The position numbers and the translations under genes are program-made. From NCBI GenBank assembly GCA_905182275.1, contig CAJJAU010000002.1, positions 1-51,481 on the forward strand: a stretch of 51,481 nucleotides of DNA, read 5' to 3'. Positions 21,510 through 30,818 of the stretch are shown here, piece after piece. The number at the start of each line of letters is the position of its first letter. The stretch's first letter is position 1. The DNA is from a gamma proteobacterium HTCC2207. Lineage in GTDB: Bacteria; Pseudomonadota; Gammaproteobacteria; Pseudomonadales; Porticoccaceae. The notes below the pieces were generated by a model, which was not told where the DNA came from, made no database searches, and saw only the letters and a program-made list of their open reading frames with translations.

Positions 21510-21530
21510 GTCCATTTTTTAATTATGGAC
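21510..21530. repeat. Inverted repeat 1 upstream of the RND operon
   Basis: GTCCAT (21510-21515) and ATGGAC (21525-21530) are perfectly complementary around a 9-base A/T-only spacer. The form suits a dimeric repressor or activator operator, but no regulator is identified. It lies about 125 bases before the adaptor start. Confidence 0.4.
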
Positions 21531-21540
21531 GAAATATTGG

Positions 21541-21556
21541 TGTCACCCGAGTGACA
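21541..21556. repeat. Inverted repeat 2 upstream of the RND operon
   Basis: TGTCAC (21541-21546) and GTGACA (21551-21556) form a perfect 6-base inverted repeat with a CCGA spacer, 10 bases after inverted repeat 1. It may be an operator; the half-sites differ from those of repeat 1. Confidence 0.4.
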
Positions 21557-21654
21557 GCTAAATACGAGTCAGACCTATTTAATGAACCCTAAAGTAGAAC
21601 AGTATAAAAAAGCAGGTGAAAAGCCTGTGACCTTTTAATATGGAGATGTAATCC

Positions 21655-22719
21655 TTGAACACCAACGTTCGCTTCGCAGCTTTTTTCACTATTGCACTTA
21701 TCATTTGGTTTGGCAGCGGGCTGCTAATTGCGCCGCAGTCTGAAGAGTCTTCGGCTAAGACTTCGCAGCCAACTAATGTCCAAGTTACTGTATTTAATGA
21801 TGAGTTATATGAGCCCACAGTGTCTCTACGCGCCACCACCGAACCCTATCGGTCAGTAAATATGGTTGCGCAAATAGCCGGGGAAATCTCTGCTGTTTTG
21901 GTGGAAGAGGGTACAGCCGTTAAAAAGGGCCAAGCCATCTGTGAAATTAGTGTTGAAGATCGTTACTTTCGTTTAGATCAAGCCAAGGCGCAACTTGATC
22001 AATCGTCGATTGCTTATAGTGGGGCCTTAAAATTGAAAAGTGGCGGGTTTCAGTCGGAACTGGCAATCTCTAAGGCTAAAGCAACGCTTGAAACAGCAAA
22101 GGCTAACCTTAAGCGTGCCCAGCTAAACGTCGGTCATCTTAAAGTTGTTGCACCATTTGACGGCATTATAGAAACCCGTGAAGTGGAAATTGGAGACTAT
22201 GTTATTCCAGGTAAAACCTGTGCGTTGATTGTTGACTTGGATCCATTAAAGGTAACTGCATTGGTGAATGAACTCGAAGTTAGTAAGGTTAAGCTGGGAA
22301 ACGTAGCTTCGGCTAGTATCGCAGGTAATGCTCCTCTAGAAGCAGCAGTGAGTTATATTGCGTACCGCGCTGATCCTACGACGCGAAGCTATCGACTTGA
22401 GGCTGTGATAAAAAATACTGGAAAATCTATCCGAGCAGGGTTGTCTGCTCGTCTTGAGATTCTTACCAAGGGGGTTCAGGCGCACTTGATACCGGCGAGC
22501 AGCATTCTGCTCAACGATCAGGGTGGTATGACAGTCCGTATAGTTGGAACTGGGAACATCGCGCAGTCACTGCCGGTAATAGTGCTTGGCGAAACAGGTA
22601 GCGGGATCTGGGTATCTGGATTACCAGGGTCGGTGAATATTATTACAGTGGGACAAAATTACGTTATCGATGGTGAGGTGATCGAACCTACTTTCGTACA
22701 AAAGACCGTTAAACTTTAA
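21655..22719 (+). CDS. RND efflux periplasmic adaptor (membrane fusion protein)
   Basis: The 354-residue protein starts at TTG after a GGAG site; an ATG at 21640 in the same frame is closed by a stop. An N-terminal membrane or signal segment (about 7-23) is followed by the HlyD/AcrA pattern. One lipoyl half is VAQIAGEISAVLVEEGTAVKKGQAIC, then a short coiled coil rich in AKAxLxxAKANLKRAQ, then the second lipoyl half APFDGIIETREVEIGDYV, and a beta-barrel domain. It links the inner-membrane RND pump to an outer-membrane channel. The pump gene follows after 17 bases. No outer-membrane factor gene is present, so the pair must borrow a TolC-like channel. The substrate is not predictable. Confidence 0.92.
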   Translation: MNTNVRFAAFFTIALIIWFGSGLLIAPQSEESSAKTSQPTNVQVTVFNDELYEPTVSLRATTEPYRSVNMVAQIAGEISAVLVEEGTAVKKGQAICEISVEDRYFRLDQAKAQLDQSSIAYSGALKLKSGGFQSELAISKAKATLETAKANLKRAQLNVGHLKVVAPFDGIIETREVEIGDYVIPGKTCALIVDLDPLKVTALVNELEVSKVKLGNVASASIAGNAPLEAAVSYIAYRADPTTRSYRLEAVIKNTGKSIRAGLSARLEILTKGVQAHLIPASSILLNDQGGMTVRIVGTGNIAQSLPVIVLGETGSGIWVSGLPGSVNIITVGQNYVIDGEVIEPTFVQKTVKL

Positions 22720-22736
22720 AGTAGGTTTTTATTAAC

Positions 22737-25700
22737 ATGAGTTTTTTAAGACTAATAGTCGAGCATTCCAGAGCCACCCTTTCCATTATGTTACTAGTGC
22801 TCGTTGCTGGTGCCGGTTCTCGTCTTTCGATGCCCGTAGAACTGAATCCTAATGTGACGTTGCCGGTGGTCATGATCATGGTTAGGCATGACGGAATTTC
22901 TCCTGAAGATGGCGCTAGATTATTGATCCGGCCGATAGAAAAAGAACTCAAAATGCTAGATGGTCTGGATGAAGTTAAGGCCACTGCGCGTGAGGGAGCT
23001 GTTGTGCTAACTGCCGAATTCGAGGTAGGAGACAATATTAAACAGGCCCTGGCCGATGTGCGTGAAGCCGTAGATCGCGCCAAAGCGGAATTTCCTCAAG
23101 ACACCAAGGAACCTATTGTATCGGAGCTTAGTCCAAGTCCTCAGCCAACAGTCGTGATTACTTTTTCAGGTAGTAAGGTCTCTGAGCGTGAATTATTCCG
23201 CGCTGCAAAATTTTATCAACGTCAATTGGAAATGCTGCCAGAAGTGCTTACCGCCGATATTTCTGGTCATCGAGATGAGGTGGTTGATGTTGTGATTGAT
23301 CCTCCTCGACTAGAGCAATACGGGTTAAATATTAACGAAATCGTGCAGGCAATAAGAGTTAACAACTTATTGATTCCCGCAGGTGAAATGGATGCTGCTC
23401 AAGGGCGTTTTGGTATCAAAGTTCCCGCATTGATTGAAACTGCCGAGGATATTCGGGCATTGCCAGTGCGCAATAGCTCTGAGGGGTCGGTAACCTTAGG
23501 TGATGTGGCCGATGTGCGTCGAACATTTAAGGATGCCGCAGGCTATAGCTTTATTAATGGCGAAAAAACTATTGCCATTGATGTCCGCAAACGCTTGACT
23601 GCTAACTTAATTAAGACGGTTGAAGCATCGCGAAAGACGGTGAGTCGATCGCGAGATCAGTTTTCTGTGGACATGGACATCGGATATACCTTTGATAGTT
23701 CAGAAATGACTAATCAGATGGTCAACGAACTTCAGGGCAACATCATAACCGCGATGTGCCTAGTACTGATTCTAGTGGTTGCCACTCTCGGCGTTAAGTC
23801 TGGCTTGTTGGTGGGTTTTGGTATTCCCTTTTGCCTACTGGGTGCGCTCATTATTGTCAATTTACTCGGGCATAGTTTTAATTTTATGGTCATGTTTGGC
23901 CTACTATTGTCTCTGGGTATGCTCATTGACGGTGCCATTGTGGTGGTTGAATTTGCTAATACCAAAGGTGCTGAGGGTCTTTCCACACGCGAGGCCTATA
24001 TCACTGCTGTGCAGCGAATGGCGATTCCGGTTATTGCCTCGACAGGAACAACTCTCGCTGCTTTCTTGCCGTTACTTTTTTGGCCGGGAGTGTCTGGCGA
24101 ATTTATGTCGTATTTGCCAATTACGGTGTTTGCAGTCTTAGCGTGGTCACTAACCTATGCGCTAATTTTCGCGCCAACACTGGGTATTGTGATGGCTCGC
24201 CGCCGAGGTAAGCGTAAAAAGCTGCCGGAGGATCATCAATCTGAAGCCGCCGCCCAAACTTTATTTAAGCCAATACTGGATCTCTATCTGAAGCTTTTGA
24301 GACCAGTCATTAAGGCGCCCTTTAAAGCGGTTCTAGTAGCCATGACGTTAATTGTGGGTATCTTTTTACTGTATGGAAAATTTAACGCCGGGCAGGAGTT
24401 CTTTGCGTCCATCGAGAGTCAATATGGCATCGTCAATGTCCGTGCTCAAGGCAATCTATCGATAAGTGAGCAGGAAGAAATCACTCTAAAAGTAAGTCGC
24501 ATCGTGAGTAATATTGACGGGGTTCACCAAGTTTATGGCTATAGCAATTCCGGTAATTTCTCTGTATTCGGAACCGATACTAGCCGTGATCAGATCAGCA
24601 GTATGTTAATCGAACTCTACCCAAGGGAAGAACGTGACAGAGGTAGTGATGCTGTCTTTGCAGAAATTCGTAAGAAAATTACAAATTTACCTGGAATTTA
24701 TGCTACTGGCAAAGAGGTAGATACTGGGCCTCCAACGGGAAAAGATATTCAAATTCAGCTGTCTTCATCAGATCGACAAGCTATGTATAGAAAGACCGCC
24801 GAGCTCAGGGAGTGGATTGCTGGCAATGTTGACGGGGTAAGTGATCTCCAAGATACCTTGCCGCTAGCAGGCATTCAATGGGAGATAGAGGTTGATCGTC
24901 CTCGCGCGGCTATGCTTGGTGTCAATGTGGCCGACGTGGGAAATATGGTTCAAATGGTTACTGGTGGGATTATGGTTGGTAAGTTTCGGCCAGACGATTC
25001 TGATGATGAAATCGAAATCAGATTACGGTTTCCAAGTCAGGATAGGCAATTAACATCAATCGATGATTTGAGGGTGAACACAGCGAATGGCCCAGTACCC
25101 ATTAGCAGTTTTAGCGAGCGTATAGCCAAACCTCGGGTTGATTCGATTAAGCGTATCGATATGATGGAAACCGTATTTATTTTAGCCAACACAGAAGAAG
25201 GCTACCTAGTTGATGATCAAACCAGAGTTATTGAGCAGTGGCTTGAGCAACAAAATTCTGAGTCGCCGGTTAAGATTCGCTTTCGAGGTGCCAATGAGGA
25301 GCAGGCTGCCGCTGCCGACTTTTTGTCAACTGCGTTCAGTTTGGCTATGTCAGTGATGATGATTATGTTGGTCATGCAATTTAATAGTTTTTACCAGGCG
25401 GGGCTGATTTTGTTCTCGGTAGTGCTTTCCACAGCAGGAGTACTTCTGGGGCTTTTGATCGCTCAGGCTACCTTTAGTACGGTTTTGACCGGTGTGGGGG
25501 TCGTTGCTTTGGCGGGCATAGTGGTAAACAATAATATTGTTCTGATTGATACCTACAATTACCTGCGGCGGCACAACCCCTTATTAACGTCAGCTGAAGC
25601 AGTATATACGGCGGCTAAGTCTCGCTTCAGACCTGTGATGTTGACTACGGTTACCACGGTTGTGGGGCTGCTACCACTGGCAAACGGAGTGAGCATCGAT

Positions 25701-25904
25701 TTGGTTGCTCGGACCTACACGGTGGGTGGCATGGTAGCCTCTTGGTGGCAGCCATTGGCCAGTGCAATTGTTAATGGCCTTGCAGTTGCGACTGTACTCA
25801 CTCTATTGTTGACCCCTGCGATGTTATTGCTTCCTGAAATTATTTCCAAACGTCTTGGGTTTAGGGTAGCCGATCATCAATTTGAAGACGATACTGTGGA
25901 CTAA
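22737..25904 (+). CDS. RND efflux transporter permease subunit (AcrB/HAE1-like)
   Basis: The 1055-residue protein has classic RND topology. One membrane helix lies near residue 15, followed by a large periplasmic loop starting VVMIMVRHDGISPEDGARLLIRPIEKEL. Helices 2-6 come next, with LLLSLGMLIDGAIVVVEFAN carrying the proton-relay Asp. A second periplasmic loop and a second helix bundle with AGIVVNNNIVLIDTYNYL follow. Only one Asp is present in the helix-4 motif where AcrB has two. It would export small hydrophobic compounds by proton antiport, acting with the adaptor upstream. Its end overlaps an upstream in-frame ATG of the dinB frame. Confidence 0.94.
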   Translation: MSFLRLIVEHSRATLSIMLLVLVAGAGSRLSMPVELNPNVTLPVVMIMVRHDGISPEDGARLLIRPIEKELKMLDGLDEVKATAREGAVVLTAEFEVGDNIKQALADVREAVDRAKAEFPQDTKEPIVSELSPSPQPTVVITFSGSKVSERELFRAAKFYQRQLEMLPEVLTADISGHRDEVVDVVIDPPRLEQYGLNINEIVQAIRVNNLLIPAGEMDAAQGRFGIKVPALIETAEDIRALPVRNSSEGSVTLGDVADVRRTFKDAAGYSFINGEKTIAIDVRKRLTANLIKTVEASRKTVSRSRDQFSVDMDIGYTFDSSEMTNQMVNELQGNIITAMCLVLILVVATLGVKSGLLVGFGIPFCLLGALIIVNLLGHSFNFMVMFGLLLSLGMLIDGAIVVVEFANTKGAEGLSTREAYITAVQRMAIPVIASTGTTLAAFLPLLFWPGVSGEFMSYLPITVFAVLAWSLTYALIFAPTLGIVMARRRGKRKKLPEDHQSEAAAQTLFKPILDLYLKLLRPVIKAPFKAVLVAMTLIVGIFLLYGKFNAGQEFFASIESQYGIVNVRAQGNLSISEQEEITLKVSRIVSNIDGVHQVYGYSNSGNFSVFGTDTSRDQISSMLIELYPREERDRGSDAVFAEIRKKITNLPGIYATGKEVDTGPPTGKDIQIQLSSSDRQAMYRKTAELREWIAGNVDGVSDLQDTLPLAGIQWEIEVDRPRAAMLGVNVADVGNMVQMVTGGIMVGKFRPDDSDDEIEIRLRFPSQDRQLTSIDDLRVNTANGPVPISSFSERIAKPRVDSIKRIDMMETVFILANTEEGYLVDDQTRVIEQWLEQQNSESPVKIRFRGANEEQAAAADFLSTAFSLAMSVMMIMLVMQFNSFYQAGLILFSVVLSTAGVLLGLLIAQATFSTVLTGVGVVALAGIVVNNNIVLIDTYNYLRRHNPLLTSAEAVYTAAKSRFRPVMLTTVTTVVGLLPLANGVSIDLVARTYTVGGMVASWWQPLASAIVNGLAVATVLTLLLTPAMLLLPEIISKRLGFRVADHQFEDDTVD

Positions 25905-25923
25905 GACGTCAGAAGGTACCAAA

Positions 25924-26985
25924 TTGAGAAAAATCATTCACTGTGATTGTGATTGTTTTTATGCCGCGGTAGAAATGCGTGACGACCCTTCTTTGCGCTC
26001 GCTGCCCATTGCCATAGGTGGGAAATCAGATCGACGTGGAGTGATTGCTACCTGTAATTATAAAGCTCGGGAATTCGGAATTCACTCGGCGATGCCAACA
26101 GCTCATGCTATGCGACTATGCCCTGATTTAGTGGTCATTCCAGGGACCATGGAAAAATACCGTCAAGCCGCGCATCAAATTCGTCAAATATTTTATCGCT
26201 ATACCGATAAAGTTGAGCCCCTTTCATTAGATGAAGCCTATTTAGATGTTACCGATTGTCAAGAATGTCAGGGCAGTGCAACACTAATTGCTCAACAAAT
26301 AAGGCAAACGATTGCCAAAGAGGTCGGTGTTACTGCCTCTGCAGGCATAGCGCCTAATAAATTCTTGGCGAAGGTTGCCAGTGATTTGAATAAGCCGGAC
26401 GGCCAGTTCGTGATTACTCCGGATGATGTCGAAGGGTTTGTTAAAACATTAGCAGTGAAACGAATATTTGGTGTTGGTAAGGTTACAAATGAAAAGTTAA
26501 ATCGTCTGGGAATAAAGACCTGTGGTGACTTACAGCAGCGCTCGTTAATAGAATTAGTCGATAAATTCGGCACCTTCGGTAAGCGCCTTCATGACTTGAG
26601 TTCTGGAACAGATAACCGACCTGTCAATTCGGATAGCCGTCGAAAGTCCCTGAGTGTTGAACATACTTATTCGGATGATTTGCTGGACCAAGAAGCCTGC
26701 AAGGCTAAAATATCAGGCTTATTACTAGAGTTACGGAGCCGGCTGCGGCGGGTGGATAGCGACTATTTAGTCACTAAACAATTTATTAAGGTTAAGTTTA
26801 ATGACTTTACCAGTACGACGGTTGAACGCCAGCTTAGCAAAGGACTACCTCAAGAGAGCTTTGAGGCCTTACTCGAACAAGCTTGGGAACGAGGCGGACG
26901 ACCAGTACGCTTACTCGGGTTAGGTGTGCGCTTCGTGGATACACGTCAGCAAGAAATGGCACTACAGTTAGATTTTTTTGAATAG
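25924..26985 (+). CDS. dinB: DNA polymerase IV DinB
   Basis: The Y-family polymerase is about 354 residues from the TTG at 25924, which gives LRKIIHCDCDCFYAAVEM, aligning with E. coli MRKIIHVDMDCFFAAVEM. A longer frame from 25882 runs inside the efflux gene and is unlikely. Catalytic acidic residues are visible as Asp8 and in SLDEAYLDVTD. The palm/fingers motif VIATCNYKAREFGIHSAMP and thumb IAPNKFLAKVASD are present, and the C-terminal little-finger domain ends with QLDFFE, a likely beta-clamp-binding tail. It performs translesion synthesis. No clear LexA box was seen upstream. Cotranscription with the RND pump is probable from the 19-base spacing. Confidence 0.95.
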   Translation: MRKIIHCDCDCFYAAVEMRDDPSLRSLPIAIGGKSDRRGVIATCNYKAREFGIHSAMPTAHAMRLCPDLVVIPGTMEKYRQAAHQIRQIFYRYTDKVEPLSLDEAYLDVTDCQECQGSATLIAQQIRQTIAKEVGVTASAGIAPNKFLAKVASDLNKPDGQFVITPDDVEGFVKTLAVKRIFGVGKVTNEKLNRLGIKTCGDLQQRSLIELVDKFGTFGKRLHDLSSGTDNRPVNSDSRRKSLSVEHTYSDDLLDQEACKAKISGLLLELRSRLRRVDSDYLVTKQFIKVKFNDFTSTTVERQLSKGLPQESFEALLEQAWERGGRPVRLLGLGVRFVDTRQQEMALQLDFFE

Positions 26986-27086
26986 TACTCTGGAAAAGTT
27001 TGTTTTCACCTACCACGACCGGCTAGTGTTTAAAACATTCAATGATTTTGTTAGACTAGCAACTAGGTATTTTTTGAGATAGAGCG

Positions 27087-27410
27087 TTGAAAAACCAATC
27101 AAGCAAAAATTCGATTCGCAATGAGATGCGGCGCAAGACCGAGGAGTATATTTCTCTTGGTGGCGAGATTAAGCATCACCAAGCGGGAGAAACTGGGGAG
27201 CCGGCAGATAAGCCGAGAGGGCGCTCAGCGTTTGTTAGTGGCGAACCGCCAAAAACCCGTACCTATATTAATGATGTTGTTTCCGCATTAGACAATCGCA
27301 AAAAGAAAAAATCCCCTCCGAAGGTGTCTGTGCCGAGCAAGCGAGCCAAGAAAAAAGTCATTTATGACGACTTTGGTGAGCCAATTCGAGAGGTTTGGAC
27401 TCAGGATTAA
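27087..27410 (+). CDS. Small basic protein of unknown function
   Basis: The predicted protein has 107 residues from TTG 27087, preceded by GAGATAGAG; an ATG at 27123 is the alternative start. I do not recognise a named family. The N-terminal part holds a helix with MRRKTEEYISLGGEI. The middle is Gly/Pro-rich and probably disordered. A helix YINDVVSALDNRKKKK leads into a strongly basic tract, and the C-terminus ends with KKVIYDDFGEPIREVW. The EEYISLGGEI stretch faintly recalls the SutA RNA-polymerase-binding protein of Pseudomonas, but the rest differs. The basic, disordered character suggests a nucleic-acid or RNA-polymerase partner. It lies between dinB and the converging lipA. Confidence 0.6.
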   Translation: MKNQSSKNSIRNEMRRKTEEYISLGGEIKHHQAGETGEPADKPRGRSAFVSGEPPKTRTYINDVVSALDNRKKKKSPPKVSVPSKRAKKKVIYDDFGEPIREVWTQD

Positions 27411-27516
27411 CCTTAGTCATTCATCTGCAGCGTCTTTTAGCCAACAGCTCACTCACCTATAAACCCTTCATAGTAATCTACTGCATCTAAAGCTTTGGCT
27501 CATTTCAATCATGGTA

Positions 27517-28569
27517 CTAGGTCACTTTTTCTCCACGGGCTTGTTTATCTGCGTGATAGCTTGACCGCACTAGGGGTCCGCAGGCCGCTTGTTTAAAACC
27601 AATCGCATAGGCGTATTCGGTATATTCAGCAAATTCATCGGGGTGAACAAATCTTTCAATGGCTAAGTGACTCGGAGAGGGTTGCAAGTATTGACCGACA
27701 GTCAGCATGTCGACATCGTGCTCACGTAGATCATCGAGGGTTCTCAATAATTCATCTTTAGTTTCGCCCAGACCGACCATTAATCCCGATTTAGTCTGTA
27801 TATGTGGATTGCGTGCTTTATATTCTTTCAGTAGTTTTAGTGACCAGGCATAGTTTGCTCCTGGACGAGCCTCACGATAAAGCCTTGGAATAGTTTCCAT
27901 GTTGTGATTAAAGACATCTGGGGGTGTGGCACTCATGATGTCTAGTGCTGGGGTCATGCGACCTCTGAAATCGGGCACTAAGACCTCTACCTTAAGCTTC
28001 GGAGAGAGAAGCCTTGCTTCACGAATACAGTCAGCAAAGTGTTGTGCACCGCCATCACGGAGATCATCACGATCTACAGAGGTAATAACCACATAGTTGA
28101 GAGCCATATCGCGAATAGCTAAGGCTAGATTTTTTGGTTCTGCATCATCTAGTTTATTGGGCTTGCCATGACTGACGTCGCAAAATGGGCAGCGTCGAGT
28201 GCAAATCTCACCCATAATCATGAAGGTGGCCGTGCCCCCACTAAAGCATTCGTGCAAGTTTGGGCAGGCGGCTTCTTCACAGACTGTAGCCATTTTATGG
28301 CGGCGCAAAATTTGTTTAATTTCTTGTACTTTTGGTGAGGCCGACAGACGCACGCGCATCCATGGTGGTTTACGCTGTATTTCAGTCGTTGGAATGACTT
28401 TCACAGGTATTCTCTCTACCTTGTCGGCGCTGCGCAATTTCTCTCCGGCTTTCAGCCGACGAGTCCGCTTGGGTGGCGCCGTCTCAAGCTCAATAGTTGG
28501 AATTAGATTCGCTGATTTACCATCAACGTTGTCTAGATCCATTTCTTTTGTAGGTACTGTACTTTCCAC
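27517..28569 (-). CDS. lipA: Lipoyl synthase LipA
   Basis: This 350-residue radical-SAM enzyme has the auxiliary cluster cysteines C97, C102 and C108 ([12 protein letters not shown]) and the radical-SAM CxxxCxxC at C123, C127 and C130. [12 protein letters not shown] and the C-terminal [11 protein letters not shown] segment follow. It inserts two sulfurs into octanoyl-carrier domains. The start as given is GTG; ATG at codon 10 is an alternative. The N-terminus before the conserved core is about 20-30 residues longer than in E. coli (321) and is basic. It follows lipB by 15 bases on the same strand, so the two steps of lipoate synthesis are co-expressed. Confidence 0.97.
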   Translation of the reverse strand: MESTVPTKEMDLDNVDGKSANLIPTIELETAPPKRTRRLKAGEKLRSADKVERIPVKVIPTTEIQRKPPWMRVRLSASPKVQEIKQILRRHKMATVCEEAACPNLHECFSGGTATFMIMGEICTRRCPFCDVSHGKPNKLDDAEPKNLALAIRDMALNYVVITSVDRDDLRDGGAQHFADCIREARLLSPKLKVEVLVPDFRGRMTPALDIMSATPPDVFNHNMETIPRLYREARPGANYAWSLKLLKEYKARNPHIQTKSGLMVGLGETKDELLRTLDDLREHDVDMLTVGQYLQPSPSHLAIERFVHPDEFAEYTEYAYAIGFKQAACGPLVRSSYHADKQARGEKVT

Positions 28570-28584
28570 TACGAATAATAGTCC

Positions 28585-29256
28585 TTAGTATCCATCAGTT
28601 AAGATTAGCTTTTCTGTCACCAGTTCGGAGTCATTATAACCGAGTCCTGCTATCAGATGGCTGGTTAATTTACGCATCACCTGGTCTAAGGCAGGTGCAG
28701 GGTTGACTAAGTCCGCGAGTTGAGTCATTTCAACGCCGAGGCCACAAGGATTTATACGTTGCCAAGGTGACATATCCATATCGACATTGAAATTTAAACC
28801 ATGGTAGCTACAACCTTTTCGAATGCGCAAGCCCAATGAGGCAATTTTCTTGCCATTAGTGACATAAACTCCGGGTGCATCGCTGCGCGGTGCAGCTGTC
28901 ACTTGCCAACAGGCTAAGGTATCTACCAGCGCTTTTTCGATCACTGAAACGAGTCCACGTACACCGATGTTAAGTCGCTTTAAATCGATTAATAAGTACG
29001 CAGTTATCTGACCCGGTCCATGATAAGTAACATGGCCCCCGCGATCGCTTTTTAGAACAGGAATATCTCCAGGGACAAGAATGTACTCATCCTTGCCAGC
29101 CTGCCCTTGAGTAAATACCGGATTATGTTCCACAAACCAGATTTCATCACGAGTTAAATTATCCCGCCGATCGGTAAAGGCTTTCATTAAGAGAAATATT
29201 TCGGTGTAGTCTTGAAGTCCAAGTTGGCGAATAACGATGGGTGATGCAGTGGCCAT
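28585..29256 (-). CDS. lipB: Octanoyltransferase LipB
   Basis: The 223-residue enzyme has the RGGHVTYHGPGQ motif (72-83), the catalytic Lys within NGKKIAS and the catalytic Cys171 in INPCGLG. It transfers octanoate from acyl carrier protein to lipoyl domains, the substrate then used by LipA downstream. It follows the ybeD-like gene by two bases. The order dacA-ybeD-lipB-lipA is conserved in Gammaproteobacteria. Confidence 0.97.
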   Translation of the reverse strand: MATASPIVIRQLGLQDYTEIFLLMKAFTDRRDNLTRDEIWFVEHNPVFTQGQAGKDEYILVPGDIPVLKSDRGGHVTYHGPGQITAYLLIDLKRLNIGVRGLVSVIEKALVDTLACWQVTAAPRSDAPGVYVTNGKKIASLGLRIRKGCSYHGLNFNVDMDMSPWQRINPCGLGVEMTQLADLVNPAPALDQVMRKLTSHLIAGLGYNDSELVTEKLILTDGY

Positions 29257-29258
29257 GG

Positions 29259-29528
29259 TTAAAGTACCATTTTAACACTGGAGCTTGTTTTCAGTGCTGC
29301 GAAGATATCATCTAATTGTGGCTTACCGGTTGCCGTGATGGTCACGGTTATTGCCTGCCAGCGCCCTTTACTACTGTCGCGTACTGAAATTTTCTGCCGG
29401 TCAAAGCCCGGTGCATATTGATCCATTACAGCCAACACATGCTCGGCAAAGCTACTGTGCGCCTTTCCTAAAACCTTAATAGGGTAGTCACAAGGGAATT
29501 CTATTTGTGGAGGTTCTTGATCATTCAC
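29259..29528 (-). CDS. ybeD: DUF493 family protein YbeD
   Basis: The protein is 89 residues when started at GTG 29526-29528, which follows a GAGAG sequence. A longer 131-codon frame runs back into dacA and adds a leader not seen in the family. The remainder matches the YbeD/DUF493 pattern: IEFPCDYPIKVLGKA, SSKGRWQAITVTITATGKPQL and a final VKMVL, compared with E. coli VRMVL. The fold is a small ferredoxin-like, ACT-like domain of unknown function. It sits between dacA and lipB with almost no spacing. Confidence 0.9.
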   Translation of the reverse strand: MNDQEPPQIEFPCDYPIKVLGKAHSSFAEHVLAVMDQYAPGFDRQKISVRDSSKGRWQAITVTITATGKPQLDDIFAALKTSSSVKMVL

Positions 29529-29538
29529 ATCAATGCTC

Positions 29539-30714
29539 TCAAGACAGTAACTCTGTAAAGAAAAGAATAATCCAATCAAATAACTGTGCAAAAATGCCAG
29601 ATTCAGCAATATCTTTTTCTGCGACCAAGGGTACATCAACCAATATTTCTTCATTCAAGCTAACTTGTAAATTTCCCAATACTTGGCCTGCAGTTATAGG
29701 TGCCTTGATTACTTTATTAAGCACCACCTCTGCTTTTAGATTTTTTTCTGACCCGCGAGGGAAGGTTAGAGTGACATCATCAGCAACGGTTAAATTCAGA
29801 AATTCATCTTCGCCATACCACAACTTGGCATTAGCTTTAATCGTTTCACCCGTAGAATAGAGGACCTGAGTATCAAAATATCTAAAGCCATAAGAGAGTA
29901 ATCGCTGTGATTCACGTGCTCTAGCTTCGTCATTACTGGCACCAAGAACAACGGTGATTAAACGCATATCTCGACGCTTAGCAGAGGACACTAAGCAGTA
30001 ACCCGCTTCTTCAGTTCGGCCTGTTTTTAGCCCATCGACGCTTTTGTCTCGCCACAGAAGTCGATTTCGGTTAGGTTGATTAATATTATTATGTTCAAAG
30101 TATTTTTTTGAATATATTGCATAGTATTTAGGATGATCACGAATGATCGCACGAGCAATTTTTGCCAAGTCTCGTGCAGAAGTGAACATACCCTCGGCAG
30201 GAAGTCCGGTCGAGTTCATATACTGGGTGTTGGTCATACCGAGAAGCTCGGCCTGCTGATTCATCAGATCAGTAAAGGCGTGCTCACCTCCGGCTACATG
30301 TTCAGCCAGTGCAATGGAGGCATCATTACCCGATTGAATAATGACACCGTGCATGAGGTCGATGACTGAAACACGAGTCCTTGGGCTCAAAAACATTGTA
30401 GAACCGTCGGTTTTAGCACCTCCTAGTACCCAGGCATTGTCACTAATTAACACCTCAGTATTTTCGGTTAGACGTCCCTCGTCAATCTCATTGGAGACTA
30501 GATAGGTAGTCATCATCTTTGCTAGGCTCGCCGGTGGAAGCTGTTCATCGGCATTGTTCTCCAACAAAACTGTACCCGTATTAGCATCAATGAGAATCCA
30601 TGCTTTAGCGGCAATTTCTGGTGCTGCGGGGCGCATATTTTGTGCGCTACTGAATGATGAAAAGGCGAATGATCCAATAATCAACGCAGCGGAGAAGAGC
30701 CATTTTTTTGCCAT
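29539..30714 (-). CDS. dacA: D-alanyl-D-alanine carboxypeptidase (PBP5/6, DacA)
   Basis: The 391-residue protein has a signal peptide (hydrophobic 5-22, ending near SSAQ). It shows the three penicillin-binding motifs: SLAK (63-66) with nucleophile Ser63, SGN (128-130) and KTG (230-232). The C-terminal PBP5-like beta domain ends with the amphipathic stretch LFDWIILFFTELL that anchors such enzymes to the outer face of the inner membrane. It trims the terminal D-Ala of peptidoglycan stems. In many relatives rlpA lies between mltB and dacA; here the gap is 132 bases with no gene. Confidence 0.97.
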   Translation of the reverse strand: MAKKWLFSAALIIGSFAFSSFSSAQNMRPAAPEIAAKAWILIDANTGTVLLENNADEQLPPASLAKMMTTYLVSNEIDEGRLTENTEVLISDNAWVLGGAKTDGSTMFLSPRTRVSVIDLMHGVIIQSGNDASIALAEHVAGGEHAFTDLMNQQAELLGMTNTQYMNSTGLPAEGMFTSARDLAKIARAIIRDHPKYYAIYSKKYFEHNNINQPNRNRLLWRDKSVDGLKTGRTEEAGYCLVSSAKRRDMRLITVVLGASNDEARARESQRLLSYGFRYFDTQVLYSTGETIKANAKLWYGEDEFLNLTVADDVTLTFPRGSEKNLKAEVVLNKVIKAPITAGQVLGNLQVSLNEEILVDVPLVAEKDIAESGIFAQLFDWIILFFTELLS

Positions 30715-30818
30715 TGTTTGTACACCATTGTTTTGCGAGTTAAGGCTGTTAGTCTAGCATCCCAAGACCCCAGATGTGCACAGACTTTGGGGATTTAAGA
30801 GTCTAAAAATTTGTTTAT

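Larger units (their letters stand above)
21408..21654. other. Non-coding region upstream of the efflux operon
   Basis: The ppa/efflux divergent gap totals 316 bases. Apart from the ppa promoter it holds two perfect inverted repeats, listed separately, a small AGGT/ACCT stem near 21614-21634, and the GGAG ribosome-binding site of the adaptor gene. A 63-codon frame at 21401-21592 has no recognisable homology and no ribosome-binding site, so I do not call it a gene. No transcriptional-regulator gene is adjacent. Confidence 0.6.

Noticed and set aside
21401-21592. 63-codon plus-strand frame in the ppa/efflux gap
   Set aside because: It starts at TTG with no ribosome-binding site, overlaps two inverted repeats and the ppa promoter, and has no recognisable domain.
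24535-24640. Possible frameshift in the RND pump because of unusual loop sequence
   Set aside because: The frame is continuous over 1055 codons with both RND halves in register.
28199-28588. 129-codon plus-strand frame over lipA
   Set aside because: It is an antisense shadow of a strongly conserved lipA sequence with its cluster cysteines intact.
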